Positions 34,489-41,427 of a DNA stretch of 41,427 nucleotides are shown here, piece by piece. A program made the translations under genes and the position numbers. Within the stretch, counting starts at the first letter, position 1; the number at the start of each line of letters is the position of its first letter. The DNA lies in contig CAYWGR010000023.1 of the NCBI GenBank assembly GCA_964458015.1, positions 1 to 41,427 on the forward strand. Reading direction: 5' to 3'. The DNA comes from CAYWGR01 sp964458015. Lineage in GTDB: Bacteria; Planctomycetota; Planctomycetia; Pirellulales; Thermoguttaceae. The notes below the pieces were generated by a model, which was given only the letters and a program-made list of their open reading frames with translations, made no database searches and was not told the origin of the DNA.

Positions 34489-36135
34489 ATGCGACATCGG
34501 GTCTGTATTCTCTGGCTTTTTCTGAGTGCGGTCGTTGTTTTGCCGTCGGTCCTTTCCACGGCCTCCGCACAACTTCCGACAACGATCACCATCTCCGATC
34601 CGCGCGGCGACATTGCCGATATGTTACGCGGCGGGCAGCGGTTGGAATTACAACGACGTTGGGGGGAAGCCCTATCGCTGTACGAAGACGGTATCTGCAA
34701 ATACCCTAACGAGACATCCCTGCGCGAACGTTTCAATACTTCGCGGCTCCATTACGATCTGGAACGGCGTTATGCCGACCGCAGTTTCTGCGAATCGGTG
34801 CTGCGTCTTTCGACGGAGCGATCCCTCGAGTTATACAGCCAGGTGCTTTTGAAGATCGAATCGCACTATGTTGACGTGCCGCATTGGAAAGAGTTGGTCG
34901 AGCGGGGCGTCAATAACCTGAACATTGCCTTGAGCGAGCCCAGCTTCGTTGATCGCAACATTCCCCAGCAATATCGGGATGAAATCAACGAGTATCGCGC
35001 CGAGTTGCGCGATATCCTTGGATCTCAGATGATCGGCAGCCGTGCCGACGCGCGGAACGTCGTGGCGGCGGCAGCCCGCAAGGCCCAACAACGGCTGGCC
35101 ATTCCATCGGCCGCAGTCGTGCTCGAATTCCTTTGCGGCGCAACGAACGCCTTGGATCCGTATTCCACGTATCTGACACCCGACCAGTTGAACGAGGTTT
35201 ATGCCCAGATTGAAGGCAATTTTGTGGGGCTTGGGCTCGAACTGAAAGTGCAGGACGGCGATTTGGTTATTGTTCGCGTCATCAGTGGAAGTCCTGCTGA
35301 AGAGGCCGGGGTTCGTCCGCAAGACAAGATTATGGCAATTGATCGGCGTTCGACGCAGGATTTAACGACGGATCAGGCGGCCAATCTGTTGCAGGGCGAG
35401 GAAGGCAGCAGCGTGGTTTTAACCTTGAGTGCCGCGGGCCAGGCGCCCCGGCAGCTTTCCGTGCGACGTCGCCGGGTCGAAGTGCCCAGCGTCGATCAAG
35501 TGAGCGTTATTGATCCGCAATACAGCATCGGCTATTTCAAGATTACCTGTTTCCAAAAGACGACGGCCCGCGATTTGGACGCCGCGCTTTGGAAACTTCA
35601 TCGCGAAGGCATGAAGAGTTTGGTGATCGATGTGCGCGGCAATCCCGGCGGCTTGTTGGTTTCAGCGGTCGAAGTAGTCGATCGCTTCGTGGAACGCGGC
35701 GTGATCGTTTCGACACACGGCCGCAGCGCCCAAGAAGACTTCACCTATTCAGCGCATGAACAAAGCAAGTGGAAGATCCCCTTGGTGGTATTGATCGATC
35801 AAGACAGCGCCAGCGCGGCCGAAATCTTCGCAGGCGCGATCCGCGATCACCGCCGGGGCACGATCGTCGGCGTTCGGAGCTTCGGCAAAGGCTCGGTTCA
35901 AGGGATTTTCCCCTTGGAAGATTCGACGGCCGGCGTGCGTTTGACCACGGCCAAATTTTTCTCGCCGAACGGACGTCCGTATAGCCAAGTTGGCGTCGAA
36001 CCGGATGTCATGGTCCGTTCCGCTGCCCGGCCGGTCAACGGCCAGATCATGGGGAACGGCGATACCATGCTGAATGCCGCCATGCAGGTCGCCCGAGGGG
36101 TGACGCAGACGTTGCAAGCCCGAAATTCGCCGTAA
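34489..36135 (+). CDS. S41/PDZ carboxy-terminal processing protease
   Basis: This 548-residue exported serine protease of the CtpA/Prc family trims or degrades periplasmic proteins. It has a signal peptide (1-28, ending TASAQ), an N-terminal helical region, a PDZ domain (about 240-325, 'GNFVGLGLELKVQDGDLVIV', 'GSPAEEAGVRPQDKI') and the S41 core. The catalytic Ser-Lys dyad is S442 (DSASAAE) and K467 (SFGKGSVQ), 25 residues apart as in known enzymes. The frame is open from 34267, but ATG 34489 begins the signal peptide. An upstream promoter candidate supports this. The next gene follows after 48 bases, so co-transcription is likely. Confidence 0.92.
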   Translation: MRHRVCILWLFLSAVVVLPSVLSTASAQLPTTITISDPRGDIADMLRGGQRLELQRRWGEALSLYEDGICKYPNETSLRERFNTSRLHYDLERRYADRSFCESVLRLSTERSLELYSQVLLKIESHYVDVPHWKELVERGVNNLNIALSEPSFVDRNIPQQYRDEINEYRAELRDILGSQMIGSRADARNVVAAAARKAQQRLAIPSAAVVLEFLCGATNALDPYSTYLTPDQLNEVYAQIEGNFVGLGLELKVQDGDLVIVRVISGSPAEEAGVRPQDKIMAIDRRSTQDLTTDQAANLLQGEEGSSVVLTLSAAGQAPRQLSVRRRRVEVPSVDQVSVIDPQYSIGYFKITCFQKTTARDLDAALWKLHREGMKSLVIDVRGNPGGLLVSAVEVVDRFVERGVIVSTHGRSAQEDFTYSAHEQSKWKIPLVVLIDQDSASAAEIFAGAIRDHRRGTIVGVRSFGKGSVQGIFPLEDSTAGVRLTTAKFFSPNGRPYSQVGVEPDVMVRSAARPVNGQIMGNGDTMLNAAMQVARGVTQTLQARNSP

Positions 36136-36183
36136 TTTAGCCGACCTTGCAGCACCGGCCTCCAGGCTGCATAATTGGGGTAT

Positions 36184-37893
36184 ATGGCGGATAATTTCGA
36201 TCCCTATCTTCAGTGGCTTGGCATCCGCGAACCCGAGCGGCCGCCAAACCATTATCGGCTGTTGGGAGTTGCCCTGTTCGAGAGCGACCCCGAGATCTTG
36301 GTCAATGCGGCCGATCGGCAGATGTCGCACGTTCGGACGTTTCAGACCGGCGTGCATTTGTCCCAATCGCAAAAGCTGCTCAATGAGCTGGCCTCGGCCA
36401 AGATCTGCCTTTTGAATGCCGAAAAAAAAGCGGCCTACGATGCCCAATTGCGCGTCGAGGAAAGCCAGAAGGCCATGCCAATGGCGGCAGCCGCGGTTGC
36501 ATCGGAAACTGGTAATGCTTCTTCGGTTGAAGAATCGGCGACGGCGCCGGCTTCCGAACCGGCTGCGGGCTCGATGTCAGAGCCTGACTTCATGCCGGAG
36601 CCGCCGCTATTGGAGGCAGAGCTTTCGGAAGAACCAACAAATCTTTGGTTTCCCATTGTTGCCCTGAGTATCATTGCGTTGTTATTGCTGGGGATTATCT
36701 TTGCGGTTCTCCACGCAAAAAGTTTGAAAGAACAAGAAGCCGAAATTATCGAAGACGCCATTGCCTCTTCCCCGGCCGTATTGCCGCCGGTTACGGAAAA
36801 ATCTGCGGGGGAGCCTGTCCCCAAAATAAGTGCGGCATCTGAAAAGCCGAAATTGCAATCTGGTATTCCATCGACGCCGGATAAAACCGCCAAGCCGGAG
36901 GCTTCGGGTTCTGAAAAGCCAAAACCCATTAAACCCAAAAAAGCCGTCCTCGCGGTAGATGAATCCGAAAAGAAAGAACCGAAGGAAGAGCCTCCGAAAC
37001 CGCCGAAAGATTCGCGGCATCCCGTGCCGAATGCCAACGCTCAGGCCGCCGCACTGAAGGAAATTCGGGAATTGCTTAAGGATCGCTATTTGAATGCGAA
37101 AGATCGCGAGCAGAAGAGAAACTTGGCGCGGCTGCTAGCGCAACAGGCCGCTGACACCCGCGATAATCCAGCGGCTCGTTATATGCTTTACAGCGAAGCT
37201 CGCGACATGGCGTTGGCCGTAGGCGAAACCAATTTGCTGCCCGGCATTTTTGAAGCCCTGGGCAATGAGTTTCGATTGGATTCGCGCGAGGTGGCTATCG
37301 ACACACTTGTGAAAGCAGCCAAGAAACCGCGCGATGCGGTAGCCAATCAGGCGATCGGCCGCATGGCGTTGGAAATGGCCAAATCGGCGGATAATCAAGA
37401 AGAATACTCCCAAGCAAAACTATTGACCGATGTCGCTCGCGATCTGGCGCGCAAAGCTCGCGATGCATCGACCATCAAGCAAACCACTGCTTTGTTGAAA
37501 GAGATTGAACATCGGAGGACGTTGCGACAGGGGCTTTTGGAGGCGGAAAAAAAACTGGCTACGGCCCCCGACGATCCAGAAGCAAATTATGCGGCCGCTC
37601 GTTACTATTGCTTGGTGAAGAATCACTGGTCACGAGGGCTTCCGCTTTTGATGAAGTGCAGCGATGCAGCATTACGGAATGCGGCCAAGATTGAACTTGA
37701 TCACGAGCCAAGCACCCCGAGCGAAATGGTCGGCCTAGCCGATCTTTGGTGTGATGCGCGTAAAACGGCCAACGAAACCGGCCAATCTCTCGCACGCCAC
37801 AGAGCCATCTATTGGTATCAGCGGGCTCTCCGCGACGCTAGCGGCTTGACACGCAGCAAAATCGAGCGAAGACTAGCGGAACTCAACGAGTAG
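36184..37893 (+). CDS. Planctomycete membrane protein with degenerate J-like domain
   Basis: This 569-residue protein opens with 'MADNFDPYLQWLGI', a start I associate with planctomycete proteins. Residues about 20-90 look like a J-domain ('HYRLLGVALFESD' to 'LNAEKKAAYDAQL'), but the HPD tripeptide that activates Hsp70 is missing. A single transmembrane helix (154-177) follows, then a Pro/Lys-rich linker (about 200-285). The helical C-terminal part contains the repeat-like 'DDPEANYAAARYYCLVKNHW' and 'ARHRAIYWYQRALRDASGL'. A TTG at 36175 could add three residues. It probably acts as a membrane-anchored adaptor; no enzyme motif is present. Confidence 0.8.
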   Translation: MADNFDPYLQWLGIREPERPPNHYRLLGVALFESDPEILVNAADRQMSHVRTFQTGVHLSQSQKLLNELASAKICLLNAEKKAAYDAQLRVEESQKAMPMAAAAVASETGNASSVEESATAPASEPAAGSMSEPDFMPEPPLLEAELSEEPTNLWFPIVALSIIALLLLGIIFAVLHAKSLKEQEAEIIEDAIASSPAVLPPVTEKSAGEPVPKISAASEKPKLQSGIPSTPDKTAKPEASGSEKPKPIKPKKAVLAVDESEKKEPKEEPPKPPKDSRHPVPNANAQAAALKEIRELLKDRYLNAKDREQKRNLARLLAQQAADTRDNPAARYMLYSEARDMALAVGETNLLPGIFEALGNEFRLDSREVAIDTLVKAAKKPRDAVANQAIGRMALEMAKSADNQEEYSQAKLLTDVARDLARKARDASTIKQTTALLKEIEHRRTLRQGLLEAEKKLATAPDDPEANYAAARYYCLVKNHWSRGLPLLMKCSDAALRNAAKIELDHEPSTPSEMVGLADLWCDARKTANETGQSLARHRAIYWYQRALRDASGLTRSKIERRLAELNE

Positions 37894-37900
37894 TCCGCGA

Positions 37901-39448
37901 TCATTGCATGATCGACGCTGCTTTCAAGGCACGTTCGGCCGCCAATTCACCGCTGTGAACGCAGTCGGGCAATCCGACGCCATGATAGGCGTTGCCCGCA
38001 AGATAGAGATGAGGCAAAGCCGCCGCCCGTGCTTCGATGCGCGCGACCAATTCTCGATGTCCCACGTAATACTGCGGCATCGTGCCGGGCCAATGAGCCA
38101 CGTTGCAGTAGCATGGCTCGCCGCGAATGCGCAATAGCTTCGACAGTTCACGCAAGACCAGCGATTTTAGCGGCTCGTCGTCCATAGTGGCCAGTTCCGG
38201 CCTACTTGCGCCGCCGACAAAAACGCGCAACAATTCCTTTCCCTCCGGAGCTCGGTGGGGATATTTGCGGCTACTGAAACTACAGGCTAAAATCGGGCTG
38301 TTTTCGATCTTCGGAACAACGACGCCCATGCCGTCCATCGGATGACCAATCTGCTCGCTTGCAAAACCAAACGAGACAATGGCCGTGCCGGAATGGTTGA
38401 TGGAAGCCAAATCATCGGCCAAAGCAGCGTCGAACGGCCGCAACAAGGCGGCGGTTGTCGGCGAAGGCGTGGCGAGGATCAGGGCATCGCAGGTAAATGA
38501 GGAATCGGTGGTTGGGGATTGGGAATTTGCGGCACTATGTAATTGCGACTTCTGATTTGCAACATGCGAACCGTCGCTTGCCCCGCTCCGTTCTTCACTC
38601 TCTGCCCTTTGCCCACAATCTTTCGTCCAGATTTGCCAGCTATTGCCATGACGTTCGATTTGTGTAACAGCGGTATTGAGATAAACGCTATTTGACGGCA
38701 ACCGGGCGGTAATCGCATCGACGAGACTTGCCAGCCCATCCTCCAACGTGACGAACATGCTGTAGCGGGCTCCGCTTTCGGATCCTGCGCGAGGACGAGT
38801 CTTCATCTGATGCCGCATGGCTCGGATCAAGCTGCCATGATTACGTTCCATCTCGCGGAATCGCGACAATGTGGCCAATACGCTGAGCTTTTCCAGATCC
38901 GCGGCATAAACCGCACTAACAAGCGGTTCGACCAGACGGTCGAAAACCTCGCGGCCCAACCGGCGTCGAACAAAACCGGCCATACTTTCGTCGGCGTCAT
39001 CTTCCGACGGAGGTATAAAATACTCCAAAGCTGCCCGCAGTTTCCCCAGTGGACTCAGAATCGGCGTTACCGCCAAAGGCCAAAGGCGCGTAGGGGCCAT
39101 CATCAGAAAGCCGTCTGGCAACCGATGTAAACGGCCACGACGTACTACAAACGTGCGGCGGTAAGCCGGGTTCGTTTGCACAAGTCGGTCGGCCAGCCCT
39201 AGGCGTTTGCAAAGATCAATTCCCCAGGGAACGGTCGTGATAAAGTTGTCAACGCTCTGCTCGACCTCGAAGCCCTGTTCATGAACGGTGCTTAAAACGC
39301 CGCCCAGCCGAGGCCTTGCCTCGATCAGGATCATTTGACCCTGGGGATGCAATTCTTGCAAGCGATGCGCAGCCGCCAAGCCGGCAATGCCTCCGCCGAT
39401 TACTGCCACACGATGGATGGGTGAGGATTGTATTGTCATCTCCCCCAT
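37901..39448 (-). CDS. hemG: Protoporphyrinogen oxidase with in-frame insertion
   Basis: This 515-residue FAD enzyme oxidises protoporphyrinogen IX to protoporphyrin IX in heme synthesis (oxygen-dependent HemY type). The FAD motif VIGGGIAGLAAAHRL (16-30), 'LIEARPRLGGVLST' and 'GFEVEQSVDNF' are present, and the C-terminus has 'LYLAGNAYHGVGLPDCVHSG'. The coding region 38493-38622 adds about 43 residues of polar, low-complexity sequence (Ser/Gln/Asn-rich) just before the conserved 'CDALILATPSP' strand, where family members have a short loop. ATG 39448 is chosen; an upstream TTG (39490) and a downstream ATG (39439) are alternatives. It converges with the previous gene, seven bases apart. Confidence 0.9.
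   Translation of the reverse strand: MGEMTIQSSPIHRVAVIGGGIAGLAAAHRLQELHPQGQMILIEARPRLGGVLSTVHEQGFEVEQSVDNFITTVPWGIDLCKRLGLADRLVQTNPAYRRTFVVRRGRLHRLPDGFLMMAPTRLWPLAVTPILSPLGKLRAALEYFIPPSEDDADESMAGFVRRRLGREVFDRLVEPLVSAVYAADLEKLSVLATLSRFREMERNHGSLIRAMRHQMKTRPRAGSESGARYSMFVTLEDGLASLVDAITARLPSNSVYLNTAVTQIERHGNSWQIWTKDCGQRAESEERSGASDGSHVANQKSQLHSAANSQSPTTDSSFTCDALILATPSPTTAALLRPFDAALADDLASINHSGTAIVSFGFASEQIGHPMDGMGVVVPKIENSPILACSFSSRKYPHRAPEGKELLRVFVGGASRPELATMDDEPLKSLVLRELSKLLRIRGEPCYCNVAHWPGTMPQYYVGHRELVARIEARAAALPHLYLAGNAYHGVGLPDCVHSGELAAERALKAASIMQ
38493..38622. repeat. Repeat-like insertion within hemG
   Basis: About 130 bases inside hemG encode no conserved part of the enzyme. They include the GGTTGGGGATTGGGAATT-type string known from dispersed repeats in several bacterial genomes. 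The frame of hemG is preserved. Boundaries are approximate. Confidence 0.55.
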
Positions 39449-39844
39449 TGTATCGGCAGATCGACTTGTTGGGCAGGGAATGGGACACAAGGATATTCGG
39501 GGCTTAGGTCAGAAAAGTCGGATAGTGCTGGGCCAAAGAATCCTTGTTTGCCGTGTTTTTGGCGACCAAACTCGATCGGTATCGCACTCTCCCGACATTA
39601 CTTAATGAGGCCAATCGATTGCTTTTCTACATAAATTCATGCGATTTGCCCTACCTCGTGGCGATTTCGAGATTAGGCGACAATGTCAACTCCAAAGTAT
39701 CGCGGCAAGAAGGTACATTCTGCCGAACAGATCCCCTTTTTTCGGTAGTCATTGAAAGCTCAATCATAAATAGCTATATTGGACAAACAGAAAGTATGCT
39801 AACCGCACTTACTGATCGTAAGCTGTTGACATATATGCGTTTGC
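39449..39844. other. Intergenic region before tRNA-Arg
   Basis: About 400 bases between hemG and the tRNA. Short open frames here lack coding character. It holds the tRNA promoter candidate at 39752-39780; nothing else was recognised. Confidence 0.6.
39752..39780 (+). promoter_or_regulatory. Sigma-70-like promoter for tRNA-Arg
   Basis: TTGAAA (39752-39757), a 17-base spacer and TATATT (39775-39780). Transcription would begin near 39787, 58 bases before the mature tRNA. A TTGACA at 39826 is too close to the tRNA to serve it. Confidence 0.55.
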
Positions 39845-39918
39845 GTCCCCGTAGCTCAATTGGATAGAGCGTCGGCCTCCGAAGCCGAAGGTTACAAGTT
39901 CGAACCTTGTCGGGGATA
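39845..39918 (+). tRNA. tRNA-Arg (anticodon CCG)
   Basis: A 74-base cloverleaf folds cleanly. The acceptor stem GTCCCCG pairs with CGGGGAT, with one G-U pair at the end and A as discriminator. The D arm is GCTC/GAGC. The anticodon stem is TCGGC/GCCGA with loop CTCCGAA, giving anticodon CCG. The T arm is ACAAG-TTCGAAC-CTTGT, with a five-base variable loop. The 3' CCA is not encoded. It reads CGG codons. Confidence 0.97.
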
Positions 39919-40766
39919 CTTCTTCTCTCTTCTGCCGTTTCGATGCCACTCGTGACGGTTCGTGCCAATTGGTAACGATAAGGTGCCGTATCTCCCGAGT
40001 CCGTCGCGGCTTACGTCTACTTCTTTGGCAGCCATCATGCCACCTGATGGTAGGCCTTTCGGTGCAAACAGTGCCGATTCGTGCCGCTGAGCGGCAGCCA
40101 GTATGACACCAGGGCGCTCACCTGGCTCAAATTCAGAGCACCAAGTGAAGCACCTTTTCATGCTCGGATTTCGGCGGAGTCCGATGGTCAATGTCGGCGT
40201 TGAGAACGTAGTTGCCATGCAACCAGTCTAGCAAGCCGAAGGCCACGACTGAAGATGAGAATCCGTCATGCTGTCAAGTCTCTTGTTGCTTGGCATGCAG
40301 TCGCCTTTCGGCCCGTATGTCGGGCCATCGGGCCCCGCTTGGATGTCGAACTCATCATGTGTTAAATCCCGATGGAGCGGCGTCTTCGCCCGTGTCCCTT
40401 TCGGTCGCCACGTTTGTGAGTGTTGCAACGGTCTGGAAAGCCGGAAGTGTTCCGCGGCTTCCGTAACCAACGCCACGTGTGGCCAACACGGGGCCCACGT
40501 TGAGCTTCATGGTCGTGGTCGACGAGACGCACGGCCGCATAGAGCGGAGCGGTGGTGGCAACTTCCAATAAGAACCGTCGTGTGAGCTTCATGACCACAG
40601 GCGCAGCGATCACCAAGCTTCCAAAAAGACAGGAAGTCGAGTGCTTCCTTCTTGGGCGTCCCACATCTGATGTCTCCCCAAATTCAAGACATCTTGCCCA
40701 CTTGTCAACTCAAGGGAACTTTCCTAAACTGACGAACAATTAGCGTGGAACGGCCGAAGGCGATGA
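39919..40766. other. 848-base region without a recognised gene
   Basis: Several short open frames on both strands have no recognisable domain or coding character; one of them merely runs out of the tRNA. Small hairpins occur at 40082-40096 (TGCCGC-TGA-GCGGCA) and 40310-40326 (GGCCCG-TATGT-CGGGCC). The stretch could be the remains of decayed genes next to a tRNA, but no specific ancestor can be named. Confidence 0.6.
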
Positions 40767-41093
40767 ATGATGGCCATACGAAGACACTTTGATAAGATAG
40801 AAAAACGCCGATCGACGTCGGTTATCGGTGCCGCATGGTATCGTTCGGATCAGTGGGATCGGCTCAAAGAGGTTTCTGAAGATCGGGCCGACCTGGAGGA
40901 AACTTGGGAGGAGTGGAGCCGCGAGGCAGAAAAGACGCTGCAAGGTATTCGGGCCAAAGGGCTCGACGTAACAAAAGTGGATGTCGACGTTGAGGAACTG
41001 GTGCGCTGGTGCCAGGCGAATCGGCGGCCGATCAATGCGGCATCCCGGTCGGCTTTTGCGGCCGAAAAGCTGCTGAAAGGTAGTGGGAAGTAG
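40767..41093 (+). CDS. Small conserved-looking protein of unknown function
   Basis: This 108-residue protein is highly charged and probably helical. It contains 'TSVIGAAWYRSDQWDRLKEV' and 'VDVDVEELVRWCQANRRPIN', and ends in 'AFAAEKLL'. I do not assign a domain. The pattern resembles small proteins of about 100 residues found in many bacteria, which supports a real gene. AAGG lies about seven bases before ATG 40767; a second ATG follows directly. It stops 66 bases before the helicase-like gene in the same frame and direction, so they may be expressed together. Confidence 0.65.
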   Translation: MMAIRRHFDKIEKRRSTSVIGAAWYRSDQWDRLKEVSEDRADLEETWEEWSREAEKTLQGIRAKGLDVTKVDVDVEELVRWCQANRRPINAASRSAFAAEKLLKGSGK

Positions 41094-41159
41094 ACTTCAA
41101 GGATCTTTCGACGGACTCTGCCCGCCGCAAGGAGTTACATTCGGTCGAGGAACGGACTC

Positions 41160-41427
41160 GTGACCACCCATATTGCTCAATCAGGCTCTTCTTCCGCAGT
41201 GCATCAGGCCGGCGATGGTTTTTGCACCACTGCTGGGATACCCATTACGTTTCGTGTCCTGCCTCCACCCGATGGGCTTGTGACCGGCGATCCGGCACCT
41301 CTGCGTCTGCACCTGGAATACTGGCAACTTCATCTGTTGCGTGATTTTGTCCAGTTGCTTTGCCTGGAGGGGCTGACCGGGGTCGTACATCTGCCCCACC
41401 AAATTGAGACGGTCCGCAAGGTTCTGC
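41160..41427 (+). CDS. N-terminal fragment of a probable SNF2-type helicase
   Basis: An open frame runs from GTG 41160 off the window end, giving 89 codons. AGGA lies nine bases upstream of the GTG. The frame contains 'LHLLRDFVQLLCLEGLTGV' and 'VHLPHQIETVRKVL'. This resembles the stretch just before the Walker A motif in RapA/SNF2-type ATPases, where '..pHQ...vlrvL' precedes the nucleotide-binding loop. The ATPase motifs would lie beyond the window, so the call rests on this short similarity. Such helicases occur in repair, transcription recycling and phage-defence systems. Confidence 0.5.
   Translation, partial: MTTHIAQSGSSSAVHQAGDGFCTTAGIPITFRVLPPPDGLVTGDPAPLRLHLEYWQLHLLRDFVQLLCLEGLTGVVHLPHQIETVRKVL

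Noticed and set aside
38479..38739. 86-residue minus-strand frame with a Pro/Asn-rich end inside hemG
   Set aside because: It is an alternate frame of the repeat-like insertion and carries no domain.
39826..39831. TTGACA as -35 box for tRNA-Arg
   Set aside because: Its -10 position would fall inside the tRNA; the TTGAAA/TATATT pair at 39752-39780 fits better.
39892..40218. 108-residue open frame on the minus strand after the tRNA
   Set aside because: Its C-terminal end is antisense to the tRNA (ending YPRQGSNL), a common false-gene pattern, and the rest shows no domain.
40268..40585. 105-residue open frame on the plus strand
   Set aside because: Unusual composition, overlapping open frames on both strands and no recognisable motif; coding status not supported.

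Overview
The window looks like a scaffold from an uncultured planctomycete (Planctomycetota, probably Pirellulales-like). The evidence is family content, not a database match. It has a seven-gene cluster of Tat-exported Gfo/Idh/MocA oxidoreductases with xylose-isomerase-like and DUF1080 proteins, a protein opening with the 'FDPYLQWLGI' degenerate-J-domain type, a Wza-like exporter, late genes of the futalosine menaquinone route, a ComB homologue and a single-chain glycyl-tRNA synthetase. Two runs of exactly 10 N (2818-2827 and 8838-8847) are scaffold joins. The second one breaks a gene.

Layout. 1-2971 (+): a very large TPR protein whose 5' end seems to be interrupted by an in-frame stop. 2978-9560 (-): a cell-surface polysaccharide block. 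It reads from a GDP-mannose 3,5-epimerase (broken by the N gap) through an atypical GHMP kinase and a tandem nucleotidyltransferase (4-base overlaps), then a hairpin repeat array, a mannose-1-phosphate guanylyltransferase, a polysaccharide export lipoprotein-like protein and a 3-hydroxyacyl-CoA dehydrogenase. 9710-12941 (+): a probable L-fucose locus of AraC regulator, RbsD/FucU mutarotase and secreted GH29 alpha-L-fucosidase, with six tandem 22-bp repeats just upstream of the fucosidase. 12968-19659 (-): late menaquinone genes ubiD, menG, ubiX, mqnP and mqnE, interrupted by an AT-rich secreted leucine-rich-repeat gene. 19769-23314 (+): a membrane protein with three acyl-carrier-like modules, coupled to comB, then glyS.

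23504-33080 (-): seven tightly packed genes: four exported Gfo/Idh/MocA proteins, two xylose-isomerase-like TIM barrels (one fused to DUF1080) and one uroporphyrinogen-decarboxylase-like protein. A divergent PAS-AraC regulator sits at 33223-34038. I infer a periplasmic sugar oxidation/isomerisation pathway, possibly of the 3-keto-glycoside type. 34489-37893 (+): an S41/PDZ carboxy-terminal processing protease and the degenerate-J-domain membrane protein. 37901-39448 (-): protoporphyrinogen oxidase with an in-frame repeat-like insertion. 39845-39918: tRNA-Arg(CCG), followed by about 850 bases with no recognisable gene, a 108-residue protein of unknown function, and at the window edge the first ~89 codons of what looks like a SNF2-type helicase. 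That last stretch could be the edge of an island.

Between genes there are many short perfect hairpins with tiny loops (6804-6890, 11115-11132, 11222-11239, 21538-21597, 34114-34127) and a perfect 27-bp inverted repeat (23382-23445). The most promising unexplained items are the epimerase/kinase/nucleotidyltransferase trio, the 22-bp repeat array at the fucosidase, the exported oxidoreductase cluster, and the helicase at the right edge.
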